This document shows positions 8,725-18,528 of a stretch of 51,138 nucleotides of DNA, piece by piece. Both the position numbers and the translations under genes were made by a program. How positions within the stretch are numbered: position 1 is the stretch's first letter; each line of letters begins with the position of its first letter. Origin of the DNA: Fluviibacter sp964498255. GTDB taxonomy: Bacteria; Pseudomonadota; Gammaproteobacteria; Burkholderiales; Rhodocyclaceae. The stretch is taken from contig CAZCGW010000013.1 in assembly GCA_964498255.1 (NCBI GenBank), forward strand, positions 1 through 51,138. Reading direction: 5' to 3'. The notes under the pieces were generated by a model, which did no database searches, was not told the DNA's origin, and worked only from the letters and a program-made list of their open reading frames with translations.

Positions 8725-8735
8725 TGTCTAGGACA
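8725..8735. promoter_or_regulatory. candidate regulator box, copy 2
   Basis: TGTCTAGGACA is a perfect dyad of the form TGTC-N3-GACA. It repeats, with one change, the sequence at 8659-8669. It lies upstream of the -10 of the B12-binding regulator and just before the start of the small rightward frame at 8741, so it could control either direction. Confidence 0.45.
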
Positions 8736-8740
8736 AGCAA

Positions 8741-8935
8741 GTGGATGCCCAAGAAAACAAAAAGGTAAGTAGACGTTCAAGCGTTGTTTCCGGAAGCCTT
8801 GCCTACTTCAACTTGCTGACCGGGATTAACGTGGCGCGAGCTTCTGCACAGAAACAGCGGATATCTGCTGATGTCGCCCAGACATCACACAAATCAGGCA
8901 AAAACGACGCTGCCAACCACTGGGCTCACGTATGA
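8741..8935 (+). CDS. possible small protein, 64 aa
   Basis: A GTG-initiated frame preceded by AGGA seven nucleotides upstream encodes a basic, Ser/Ala-rich 64-residue protein that I do not recognise. It has no signal peptide, membrane helix or Cys motif. Its ribosome-binding site overlaps the dyad at 8725-8735, so it could be a target of the adjacent regulator. It also fills most of the space before earP. The frame may be chance. Confidence 0.3.
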   Translation: MDAQENKKVSRRSSVVSGSLAYFNLLTGINVARASAQKQRISADVAQTSHKSGKNDAANHWAHV

Positions 8936-8944
8936 TCGCGCTTC

Positions 8945-10054
8945 ATGAACCATCCGTCGCGCACACCTTTGCATTGGGATATATTTTGCAGGGTCATCGA
9001 TAACCTCGGTGACGCTGGTGTTTGCTGGCGACTGGCCGCTGATCTGGCATCCCGTGGTGAATATGTACGTATTTTTATTGATCATCCGGAAATACTGCCC
9101 GGACTTATCGGTAACAGCCCGGCCGCACAGTTAGTCGAAGTTCAGACCTGGTCAGACGATCCACAGCGTTTTTTAGCTCTAGACATAGCAGATGTGGTGA
9201 TTGAAGCCTTCGCCTGTGAAATCCCAACTGCCTATCTAGATTCGATGAACGTGGCGAACAAACCCATTACCTGGATTAATCTCGAATACCTATCGGCAGA
9301 ATCCTGGGTGGAAAGCCATCATGGCATGCCCTCGCCCCACCCACGCCTTAATTTAACCAAGCATTTCTATTTTCCGGGGTTTACATCCACTACCGGCGGG
9401 CTATTACGAGAACCTGAAATAACCTCATTGCTTCAGTCTAGTGAGTGGATGCAACCCGCCGAATCTGAAGCCCCGCTCAAAATCTTACTGTTCAGTTATG
9501 AGCAACCTAACATCGGGCGTTGGCTGGATAGCATCCAGAACGGAAATATAAAGACATCGCTGAGTGTGACACCTTGCCCGGCAAAGATACAGGTTGAGAA
9601 TTGGCTGTGTGGTCAAACGAATCATGAGAACCTCCGTGTTGAACCTCAGGAATTTGTTGCCCAGCATGAGTTTGATGCGCTGCTCTCCCGGTTTGATGTG
9701 CTCTTTGTTAGAGGCGAAGATTCATTTGTCCGGGCACAATGGGCTGGCAAGCCTTTGATATGGCACATCTACCCACAGGAAGAAGACAGCCATCTGATCA
9801 AATTGCAGGCTTTTTATGATCGCTATCTGGATCAGGGGATACTCTCACCTGCCCAACGTTCGATTTTCTGGGAGTTTGTACTTGCCTGGAACACCCGTTT
9901 CGCCGAAAACGCGCTTGCCGAATTATGGCCACAGATTATAAGCATGCTCCCGGCACTCTCTAAAAATGCGCAGGCGTGGCGCAAACAACTGCTGCAACAA
10001 CCCGACCTAGTAACGCAACTCAGGGATTTTGTGAGCCATCTGGTAAAATACTAG
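8945..10054 (+). CDS. earP: EF-P arginine rhamnosyltransferase EarP
   Basis: EarP is a cytoplasmic inverting GT-B glycosyltransferase that moves rhamnose from dTDP-rhamnose to Arg32 of elongation factor P. The N-terminal WDIFCRVIDNLGDAG segment carries Asp19 and Asp23, matching the catalytic aspartates of characterised EarP. The C-terminal RGEDSF motif (Arg256, Glu258, Asp259) and the WHIYPQEEDSH segment form the nucleotide-sugar site. The length of 369 aa is normal. Its substrate gene efp starts 65 nt downstream on the same strand, and that protein has Arg at position 32, which confirms the assignment. No strong ribosome-binding site precedes ATG 8945. Confidence 0.96.
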   Translation: MNHPSRTPLHWDIFCRVIDNLGDAGVCWRLAADLASRGEYVRIFIDHPEILPGLIGNSPAAQLVEVQTWSDDPQRFLALDIADVVIEAFACEIPTAYLDSMNVANKPITWINLEYLSAESWVESHHGMPSPHPRLNLTKHFYFPGFTSTTGGLLREPEITSLLQSSEWMQPAESEAPLKILLFSYEQPNIGRWLDSIQNGNIKTSLSVTPCPAKIQVENWLCGQTNHENLRVEPQEFVAQHEFDALLSRFDVLFVRGEDSFVRAQWAGKPLIWHIYPQEEDSHLIKLQAFYDRYLDQGILSPAQRSIFWEFVLAWNTRFAENALAELWPQIISMLPALSKNAQAWRKQLLQQPDLVTQLRDFVSHLVKY

Positions 10055-10119
10055 GTTTCGCGAGTTGGGCATTATGGCCGGCACGCCACCCGGTTTAACT
10101 TAAAGAAAGCACGAAGAGT

Positions 10120-10680
10120 ATGAAGACAGCACAGGATTTACGCGTTGGTAACGTAATCATGGTCGGCACTGAGCCACAGGTTATCCTGAAGGCCGAGTAC
10201 AACAAGTCGGGTCGTAACGCCGCTGTTGTCAAAATGAAGATGAAGAACCTGCTCACCGGCAGCGGTAGCGAGTCTGTGTACAAGGCCGACGAAAAGTTCG
10301 AAGTCGTTGTGCTTGATCGTAAGGAAGTGACCTACTCCTACTTTGCTGATCCAATGTATGTCTTCATGGACGCCGAATACAACCAGTTCGAAGTTGAAGG
10401 CGAGAACATGACCGAGGCGCTCAATTACCTTGATGATGGCATGCCTTGTGAAGTAGTCTTCTATGATGGCAAGGCTATCTCGGTAGAAATGCCTACTTCG
10501 GTTGTTCGTGAAGTGGAATACACCGAACCAGCCGTTAAAGGAGATACATCGGGCAAAGTGATGAAACCAGCCCGTATCAAGCCAACGAACTTCGTTATCA
10601 ACGTACCAGCATTCGTTGAAATCGGTGACAAGATCGAAATCGATACCCGTACACACGAGTACCGCTCACGCGTGAAGTAA
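10120..10680 (+). CDS. efp: elongation factor P, Arg32 type
   Basis: EF-P binds ribosomes stalled at polyproline and promotes peptide-bond formation. The 186-aa protein has three beta-barrel domains, and the loop NKSGRNAA puts Arg at residue 32, the rhamnosylation site used by EarP, in place of the Lys modified by the EpmA or YmfI systems. The C-terminal segment IDTRTHEYRSRVK is typical. ATG 10120 is preceded by a purine-rich AAAGAAAGCACGAAG stretch. It probably forms one unit with earP and is followed by a strong terminator. Confidence 0.98.
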   Translation: MKTAQDLRVGNVIMVGTEPQVILKAEYNKSGRNAAVVKMKMKNLLTGSGSESVYKADEKFEVVVLDRKEVTYSYFADPMYVFMDAEYNQFEVEGENMTEALNYLDDGMPCEVVFYDGKAISVEMPTSVVREVEYTEPAVKGDTSGKVMKPARIKPTNFVINVPAFVEIGDKIEIDTRTHEYRSRVK

Positions 10681-10694
10681 TCAAGCGCGAGACC

Positions 10695-10719
10695 CGGGTG
10701 AATTCTTCAAGAGTTCACC
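10695..10719. other. hairpin downstream of efp
   Basis: GGGTGAA at 10695-10701 and TTCACCC at 10713-10719 can pair around an 11-nt loop. It lies between the efp stop and the stronger terminator at 10725-10757 and has no T-tract of its own. It may protect the 3' end of the mRNA. Confidence 0.35.
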
Positions 10720-10724
10720 CCGAC

Positions 10725-10757
10725 AAAAAACCCGCCTGAAATTTCGGCGGGTTTTTT
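10725..10757. terminator. bidirectional intrinsic terminator, efp/typA
   Basis: Six A, then CCCGCC, a 9-nt loop, GGCGGG and six T. The arms are perfectly complementary and the A/T tracts on both sides let it work in both directions between the convergent efp and typA genes. Confidence 0.92.
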
Positions 10758-10775
10758 GTTGGTCACAAATCCTGA

Positions 10776-12617
<1,842 letters not shown>

Positions 12618-12662
12618 GTATATTCAACCGGAAGTCAGAAAGTGGTTACAACAAACAACGGA

Positions 12663-12687
12663 AGGCCTGCTGCGGCGCAGCAGGCCT
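12663..12687. other. perfect hairpin in the typA leader
   Basis: Arms of 11 nt (AGGCCTGCTGC and its complement) enclose a 3-nt centre. Relative to leftward transcription from the -10 at 12701-12706, the hairpin would begin within about 10 nt of the 5' end of the typA mRNA. It could instead serve as a weak terminator for the upstream globin gene, since a T/G-rich stretch follows in that direction. Confidence 0.5.
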
Positions 12688-12700
12688 AAATAATCTTTAA

Positions 12701-12731
12701 ATTATAGCAAAAAGTCGTTGATTCTGGCCAA
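12701..12731 (-). promoter_or_regulatory. typA promoter
   Basis: Leftward reading gives a perfect TATAAT (12701-12706) and TTGGCC (12726-12731) as a weak -35 with a 19-nt spacer, which is longer than optimal. It lies between the globin stop and the typA start. Confidence 0.5.
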
Positions 12732-12742
12732 CAAATTGCCGA

Positions 12743-13141
12743 TCAAACGTCCTTGTTACGCATCCAATCGGCAGTTTTGAACAGTGAACCGATTAATGCA
12801 CTTCGCGCTTCTTCACTTAATGAGGATTTCTGCATGACATCGGCCATACACGTCATCCATTGATCCCGCTCGGATTCACCGATGGCAAAGGGCAAATGGC
12901 GCGCACGCAAACGGGGATGGCCGAATTTCTCTTCAAACAAAGGGGGGCCACCCAACCAGCCGGATAGAAACCAGAAAAGCTTATCCCGCGAGGTGCTCAT
13001 ATCCTGCGGATGCATGGCCCGAATGCCGGCAAAGCGGTCATCCAGTTGCATATGATCGTAGAAATCATCCACAAGGGTTCGTACGCCCTCCTCGCCACCC
13101 AGAAGTTCGTAATAGCTTTGGTCAATCCGTGGGACAACCAT
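12743..13141 (-). CDS. truncated hemoglobin, group II-like
   Basis: This 132-aa 2-on-2 globin binds heme and probably handles O2, NO or related species. The group II features are YYELLGGEEGVRTLVDDFYDHM at the A/B helices, FLSGWLGGP in the E-region, and HPRLRARHLPFAIGESERDQW with the proximal His in RHLPF and the conserved Trp at the G helix. The gene is divergent from mscL, with only about 60 nt between start codons. The C-terminus KTADWMRNKDV is typical. Its electron partner is not encoded nearby. Confidence 0.92.
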   Translation of the reverse strand: MVVPRIDQSYYELLGGEEGVRTLVDDFYDHMQLDDRFAGIRAMHPQDMSTSRDKLFWFLSGWLGGPPLFEEKFGHPRLRARHLPFAIGESERDQWMTCMADVMQKSSLSEEARSALIGSLFKTADWMRNKDV

Positions 13142-13199
13142 GGTCTTTCCTTTGTATGATTCGTTGTTGGTTAATTTTACCGGTAGTCAGGAACAACAG

Positions 13200-13652
13200 A
13201 TGATTAAAGATTTTCTCAAATTTGCGGTACGTGGCAATGCCGTCGACATGGCCGTGGGTATTGTCATTGGTGCGGCCTTTGGCACCATCGTTACCAGCCT
13301 GGTAAACGATGTGCTGATGCCACCTCTTGGCCTGCTGCTCGGCGGTCTGGATTTCTCGAGCTTGTTCATCGTGCTGAAGGAAGGCGCTACACCTGGCCCC
13401 TATGCAACGCCGGCAATTGCCAGAGCAGCGGGTGCCGTTACCCTCAACTATGGCCTGTTCGCTAATGCGATGGTGAGTTTCTTCATCATCGCTTTTGCCG
13501 TTTACTGGGTTGTTAAGGGCTACAACAAAGCAGCGGATACACTCATTCCGAAAGAAGCGCCAGCTATAAGCACCAAGGCTTGCCCGGAATGCTGTACGCA
13601 AATTCCACTGGAAGCCAAGCGCTGCCCGGCCTGTACCTCAACGCTTGGTTGA
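13200..13652 (+). CDS. mscL: large-conductance mechanosensitive channel MscL with C-terminal zinc ribbon
   Basis: MscL opens under membrane tension to release solutes during hypo-osmotic shock. The upstream open frame starts at 13140, but ATG 13200 is the real start: AGGA lies just upstream and the protein begins MIKDFLKFAVRGNAVDMAVG, the conserved MscL N-terminus. TM1 is at about residues 15-45 and TM2 at about 82-105. Instead of the usual C-terminal helical bundle, the last 25 residues carry two CxxC pairs (Cys128/Cys131 and Cys142/Cys145), a zinc-ribbon pattern. It is 150 aa long. The end overlaps convergent ygiQ by 15 nt. Confidence 0.95.
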   Translation: MIKDFLKFAVRGNAVDMAVGIVIGAAFGTIVTSLVNDVLMPPLGLLLGGLDFSSLFIVLKEGATPGPYATPAIARAAGAVTLNYGLFANAMVSFFIIAFAVYWVVKGYNKAADTLIPKEAPAISTKACPECCTQIPLEAKRCPACTSTLG

Positions 13653-15911
13653 TCGCTTAGCCAACGGCCTAGCTGTTCGATTCGCTGAAGGGGCTCCCGA
13701 GGGAGTCCCTTTTCTTTGAGCTGCCCCTGTAACGCCCGCTGCCAGGCGAGCGCCCGGACGCATCAGACCAGAACGTGGCGTGCCCGTTGCGGTAGAAGTG
13801 AAGGATCGCGTGGCATGCTCCCCTTCCCCCTTGGGCTGCCAGGCAGGAATTAATTGCTTCTTGCCGTTACCAATCAGATCGGCACGACCCATGGCATTCA
13901 GCGCTTCCCGCAACATCTGCCAGTTAGCCGGATCGTGATAACGCAAAAATGCCTTATGCAATCGACGGCGACGGCCTTCGCGAATCACCTCCACATCCTC
14001 TCCGCCACCCTTCAAGCCCCGCAACGGGTTCTTACGGCTGTGATACATGGTCGTTGCCAGCGCCATCGGCGTCGGTAAAAACGTCTGCACCTGATCCAGG
14101 CGGAAGTTATTGCGCTTTAACCAGAGCGCCAGATTGAGCATATCTTCATCACTGGTGCCCGGGTGGGCCGCGATGAAATACGGAATCAGATACTGCTCTT
14201 TACCGGCTGCCTTGGAGGCTGCTTCAAAGAGTTGTTTGAAACGATCATAGGCACCCATGCCCGGCTTCATCATTTTGGAGAGCGGACCGGTTTCGGTATG
14301 CTCCGGGGCAATCTTCAGGTAGCCGCCGACGTGGTGTGTCACCAGCTCCTTAATATATTCCGGTGATCGCACGGCCAGATCGTAGCGTAGCCCGGAGCCC
14401 ACCAGAATTTTCTTAATGCCGGGAAGCGCACGTGCCTTTCTATAAAGCTGAATGAGCGGGCCATGATCGGTATTGAGGTTGTCGCAGATATCCGGATAAA
14501 CACACGAAAGTTTGCGGCAAGAGGATTCGATTTTCGGGTCTTTACAGGTCAGCTGATACATATTGGCCGTAGGGCCGCCAACATCGGAAATAATGCCTGT
14601 GAAGCCCGGCGTTTTATCGCGAATCGCTTCGATCTCTTTAAGGATCGAGTCTTCCGATCGGCTCTGGATGATCCGCCCTTCGTGTTCGGTAATTGAACAG
14701 AAGGTGCAGCCCCCAAAGCAGCCGCGCATGATATTGACCGAAAACCGGATCATTTCCCAGGCGGGAATTTTCGCAGCGCCGTAAGAAGGATGCGGCGCAC
14801 GGGCGTACGGCAGATCAAAGACCCCATCCATTTCACGCGTTGTTAAGGGAATTGGCGGCGGATTCAACCAAACGTTGCGCTCGCCATGTGCCTGAATCAA
14901 TGGGCGTGCATTCCCCGGATTGGATTCCAGATGGAATACACGCGAGGCATGCGCGTACAACACCGGATCAGCATTCACCTGTTCATAGGCAGGCAGGCGG
15001 ATTGCCGTATGCTGACGCACTTTCTTATGCGCAGCGATTTGCGCAGCACGCGGCACAATGTGTACAGGCTGCTCTAGAGGCACGGCTGTTGAAGCCGAAC
15101 CACCATCTTTAGGCGTTGAGGGGCCGCCCTCGGCCATTGCATAAGGATCGGTATGCGGCTCAATGCGACCGGGTCGATCAATCTGCGTGGAATCAACGAC
15201 CTGCCAATCCTCACCCGGCAACCAGTTCTTTGGCGTCATAAACGCCGTGCCACGCACATCACGAATCTGGCTTGCAGGTTCACCCTTGGCAAGACGATGC
15301 GCTAAATCCACCAATGCACGTTCGGCATTACCGAAGATCAGCAAATCCGCCTTGCTGTCGGGCAGCACAGAACGTCGCACTTTGTCAGACCAGTAATCGT
15401 AATGCGCAATACGCCGTAAGCTGGCTTCAATCGACCCGATAATCACCGTGGTATCGGGATAGGCTTCACGGGCACGTTGACTGTAAACGACGACTGCCCG
15501 ATCCGGGCGTTTGTTAGGTTCCGCATTAGGCGTGTAGGCATCATCCGAGCGGATTTTGCGGTCTGCCGTGTAACGATTGACCATGGAATCCATATTGCCG
15601 GCGGTTATCCCGAAAAACAGCTTGGGCTTACCCAACCGCTGGAAGTCCTTGGCGGAATGCCAGTCCGGCTGACTGATAATGCCAACACGGAAACCCTGCG
15701 CCTCAAGTAAACGGCCAACGAGTGCCATGCCAAAGCTGGGATGATCGATATAGGCATCACCTGTTACGAGAATAATGTCGCACTCATCCCAGCCCAGTAG
15801 GTCCATCTCGGCACGGGACATCGGCAAAAACGGCGCTGTGCCGAAGCGCTGCGCCCAGTATTTGCGATAACTGAACAGGGGTTTCGGCGTTGCCGAAAAA
15901 TCAATGGACAT
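13638..15911 (-). CDS. ygiQ: YgiQ family radical SAM protein
   Basis: This 757-aa protein of the YgiQ family has an N-terminal UPF0313 domain and a radical SAM core. The cluster motif CFGGCTFC (Cys-x3-Cys-x2-Cys) lies near residue 400 and is followed by an SITEHEGR segment. The reaction is not established. The last 60 or so residues are low-complexity (Ala, Gly, Arg, Thr, Ser) and overlap both the mscL stop and the mscL terminator. The gene is 15 nt downstream of radA in the same direction. Confidence 0.93.
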   Translation of the reverse strand: MSIDFSATPKPLFSYRKYWAQRFGTAPFLPMSRAEMDLLGWDECDIILVTGDAYIDHPSFGMALVGRLLEAQGFRVGIISQPDWHSAKDFQRLGKPKLFFGITAGNMDSMVNRYTADRKIRSDDAYTPNAEPNKRPDRAVVVYSQRAREAYPDTTVIIGSIEASLRRIAHYDYWSDKVRRSVLPDSKADLLIFGNAERALVDLAHRLAKGEPASQIRDVRGTAFMTPKNWLPGEDWQVVDSTQIDRPGRIEPHTDPYAMAEGGPSTPKDGGSASTAVPLEQPVHIVPRAAQIAAHKKVRQHTAIRLPAYEQVNADPVLYAHASRVFHLESNPGNARPLIQAHGERNVWLNPPPIPLTTREMDGVFDLPYARAPHPSYGAAKIPAWEMIRFSVNIMRGCFGGCTFCSITEHEGRIIQSRSEDSILKEIEAIRDKTPGFTGIISDVGGPTANMYQLTCKDPKIESSCRKLSCVYPDICDNLNTDHGPLIQLYRKARALPGIKKILVGSGLRYDLAVRSPEYIKELVTHHVGGYLKIAPEHTETGPLSKMMKPGMGAYDRFKQLFEAASKAAGKEQYLIPYFIAAHPGTSDEDMLNLALWLKRNNFRLDQVQTFLPTPMALATTMYHSRKNPLRGLKGGGEDVEVIREGRRRRLHKAFLRYHDPANWQMLREALNAMGRADLIGNGKKQLIPAWQPKGEGEHATRSFTSTATGTPRSGLMRPGARLAAGVTGAAQRKGTPSGAPSANRTARPLAKRSTKR
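13688..13711 (+). terminator. mscL terminator inside the ygiQ 3' end
   Basis: AAGGGGCTCCC and GGGAGTCCCTT pair over 11 bp with one G-T wobble and a 2-nt centre, followed by TTCTTTG in the plus direction. It is 36 nt past the mscL stop and inside the coding sequence of the YgiQ tail. Confidence 0.7.
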
Positions 15912-15926
15912 CGTAATTCCTGAGTC

Positions 15927-17288
15927 TTAAAGCGCGAAAGCGCGCTCGACGGCTTCGTCCAGCCGACGTACTGCAATAACGGTTAAGCCCGGTATTGCTG
16001 ATTTGGGGGCATTTGCTTCCGGAATCAAGGCATGCGTGAAACCAAGTTTGGCCGCTTCCTTGAGACGTTCCTGCCCGCGCGGTGACGGACGCAACTCACC
16101 CGTTAACCCTACTTCGCCGAATACACAGAGCTTCTGATCCAGCGGCTTATTGCGGAACGAAGACAAAATCGACAAGATCACGGCCAGATCAGCCGCTGGC
16201 TCGTTGATACGAACGCCGCCTACGGCATTGACGTAGACATCCTGGTCGGCGCAATGAATGCCAACATGACGATGCAGCACGGCCAGCAACATCGATAAGC
16301 GCTGGGACTCCAGACCCACCGTCAGTCGACGCGGGTTACCAAGCGCCTGATCAACCAGCGCCTGCACTTCTACCAATAACGGGCGAGAACCTTCCTGGGT
16401 AACCACAATCGATGATCCTGCCACGGGTTCTGGATGTCGCGACAGAAACAGGGCCGAAGGATTAGTGACTGCTTTGAGCCCCTTTTCGGTCATCGCAAAC
16501 ACGCCCAACTCATTCACCGAGCCAAAGCGGTTTTTGAAAGCCCGGACCAGACGGAAGCTGGAATGGGTATCCCCCTCGAAGTACAACACGGTATCGACAA
16601 TATGCTCAAGGACACGTGGCCCGGCTAGCGCGCCATCTTTAGTCACGTGGCCGACAAAGAGCAACGTGATGCCATGCTGTTTCGCAAAGCGGGTCAGCTG
16701 AGCAGCACACTCACGCACCTGTGCAACCGAACCGGGTGCCGATGTAAGCGCTTCGGACCAGAGCGTCTGAATGGAATCGATAACGGCAACGCGCGGCTGA
16801 CGTGACTCCAGCGTAGCAAGAATTTTTTCCAGGTTAATTTCGGCGTAAAGCGGCAAATCCGGTGCATCGACATCCAGACGCTGGGCACGCAGTGCAATCT
16901 GCTCGGCAGATTCTTCACCGCTGACATAGAGCACCGGCACCCGGGTCGAAACGGCTGCCAGACATTGCAATAGCAAGGTGCTTTTACCAATACCCGGGTC
17001 ACCACCAATCAGCGCAACCCCACCCGAGACCAGGCCACCACCCAGAACGCGATCAAATTCATCAATGCCGGAGCTCAGCCGCGGTGATTCACGCGCTTCG
17101 ACTTTGCCCAACGTCTGTACACCGCTCACCGGTGCAAGACTGGCAAAACGATGCGCACTGGTCGCTGCCTTTTCGGCCACCGTTTCAACCAGCGTATTCC
17201 AGGCATTACAGTCCGGACATTGCCCCTGCCATTTAGGCTGAGTAGAACCGCATTCGGTACAGATGTAGAGCGCTTTAGCTTTCGCCAT
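15927..17288 (-). CDS. radA: DNA repair protein RadA/Sms
   Basis: RadA is a RecA-related helicase-like ATPase that promotes branch migration in recombination. The 453-aa protein has a C4 zinc finger (CTECGSTQPKWQGQCPDC) at residues 11-28, Walker A GGDPGIGKST, the RadA-specific KNRFGS motif (FKNRFGSVNELG) and a Lon-protease-like C-terminal domain with GEVGLTGELRP. All domains are complete. It starts 2 nt after the alr stop and is followed by ygiQ, so alr-radA-ygiQ is probably one leftward unit. Confidence 0.97.
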   Translation of the reverse strand: MAKAKALYICTECGSTQPKWQGQCPDCNAWNTLVETVAEKAATSAHRFASLAPVSGVQTLGKVEARESPRLSSGIDEFDRVLGGGLVSGGVALIGGDPGIGKSTLLLQCLAAVSTRVPVLYVSGEESAEQIALRAQRLDVDAPDLPLYAEINLEKILATLESRQPRVAVIDSIQTLWSEALTSAPGSVAQVRECAAQLTRFAKQHGITLLFVGHVTKDGALAGPRVLEHIVDTVLYFEGDTHSSFRLVRAFKNRFGSVNELGVFAMTEKGLKAVTNPSALFLSRHPEPVAGSSIVVTQEGSRPLLVEVQALVDQALGNPRRLTVGLESQRLSMLLAVLHRHVGIHCADQDVYVNAVGGVRINEPAADLAVILSILSSFRNKPLDQKLCVFGEVGLTGELRPSPRGQERLKEAAKLGFTHALIPEANAPKSAIPGLTVIAVRRLDEAVERAFAL

Positions 17289-17290
17289 GG

Positions 17291-18415
17291 TTAATCTTTC
17301 CAGACCCGGGGAACACGGGCAGCCAAAGCGCAGAAAAGTTCATAGGCAATCGTACCGGCAGCATCAGCCACTTCGTCTGCGGACAACCCTGCACCCCATA
17401 AAGTCACGGGTGAGCCGACGCCTGCATCAGGCACATCGCTCAGATCACAGCACAACATATCCATGGAAACGCGACCCAGTACGCGGCTACGCTGACCATC
17501 CACCAGTATCGGTGCCACATTACTCGCATGGCGCGGATAGCCATCGGCATAGCCACAGGCAACCACACCAATTCTCATCGGGCGATCTGCAACAAAAGTA
17601 CCGCCATAACCAACACGCTCACCCGCTGCCAGATGCTGGACGGCAATCAACGAGCTTTTAAGTGTCATCACCGGCAACAAACCAAGGGCTTCTGCTGTTT
17701 TAGAGGCCTCTTGGGCTCCCCATGGGGAAGCACCATAAAGCATGATGCCCGGACGGACCGCATCCCCCAGACGGGTTCTATCATTAGCCCCCACCAGCAA
17801 AGCGGCAGAATTGGCAAAACACAGCGGCAAGGCAAAAACATCCGGCCAGGCTTCAGTTAAACGTTGTAGCTGCCAATCCGTGCCACGCGCATTGTCTGCA
17901 TCGGCAAAATGCGTCATGAGGGTCACACTACGAACAGACTTCAGCGTTGTCAGGCGGTGATAGGCCGCCTTAACATCTTCCAGCGCAATTCCCAGGCGAT
18001 TCATCCCGGTATTCATTTTCAGGAATACATCGATCGGTTCAGCAAGATCTGCGTTGGCAAGTGCCTCAATCTGATCAGCGCGATGAACCACCGTACTTAA
18101 GCCAAGCTGGCTAAACAGCGCAAATTCATCCGGGCTAAAAAACCCTTCGAGCATGACGATAGGTTGCTTGAAACCCTGCGCTCGAAGCCATTGAGCCGCA
18201 GATAACTCCAGAATCGCGAAGCCATCAACCGCCTGCCCGATTCGTTTGGCAACCTCGGCCAGCCCATGCCCATAGGCATCCGCCTTGATCACGGCAAAGA
18301 CCTTGCCATCAGAGGGTGCTAACGCCCGCGCCCGCTGGACGTTATGGATCAGTGCCTTACCGGAAAACTCGGCAATGATCGGTCGCGGAGAAATTTGAAC
18401 GCAGCTAGAATTCAT
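17291..18415 (-). CDS. alr: alanine racemase
   Basis: This PLP enzyme interconverts L- and D-alanine and supplies D-Ala for peptidoglycan. The PLP lysine is Lys44 in AVIKADAYGHG, and the opposing catalytic Tyr lies in GERVGYGGTF. The C-terminal beta domain ends PRVWKD. At 374 aa it is slightly longer than usual because of a short N-terminal extension before ISPRPIIAEF. It is the first gene of the leftward alr-radA-ygiQ group and is divergent from lplT, with a gap of about 110 nt. Confidence 0.96.
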   Translation of the reverse strand: MNSSCVQISPRPIIAEFSGKALIHNVQRARALAPSDGKVFAVIKADAYGHGLAEVAKRIGQAVDGFAILELSAAQWLRAQGFKQPIVMLEGFFSPDEFALFSQLGLSTVVHRADQIEALANADLAEPIDVFLKMNTGMNRLGIALEDVKAAYHRLTTLKSVRSVTLMTHFADADNARGTDWQLQRLTEAWPDVFALPLCFANSAALLVGANDRTRLGDAVRPGIMLYGASPWGAQEASKTAEALGLLPVMTLKSSLIAVQHLAAGERVGYGGTFVADRPMRIGVVACGYADGYPRHASNVAPILVDGQRSRVLGRVSMDMLCCDLSDVPDAGVGSPVTLWGAGLSADEVADAAGTIAYELFCALAARVPRVWKD

Positions 18416-18528
18416 GATTACGCAATTCTACCTGCTCTACCCACGCACCGCGCGGGTTCGTTGCGGCGCACAATCGAATGTCATGAGATTCATGCTATAA
18501 AGCGGACTGATTTTTACAGGCGAGAAGC

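Noticed and set aside
8657..8752. Upstream extension of the MerR-like regulator to a TTG codon
   Set aside because: The extension includes a candidate operator and the -10, is rich in rare residues and is not needed for the MerR domain.
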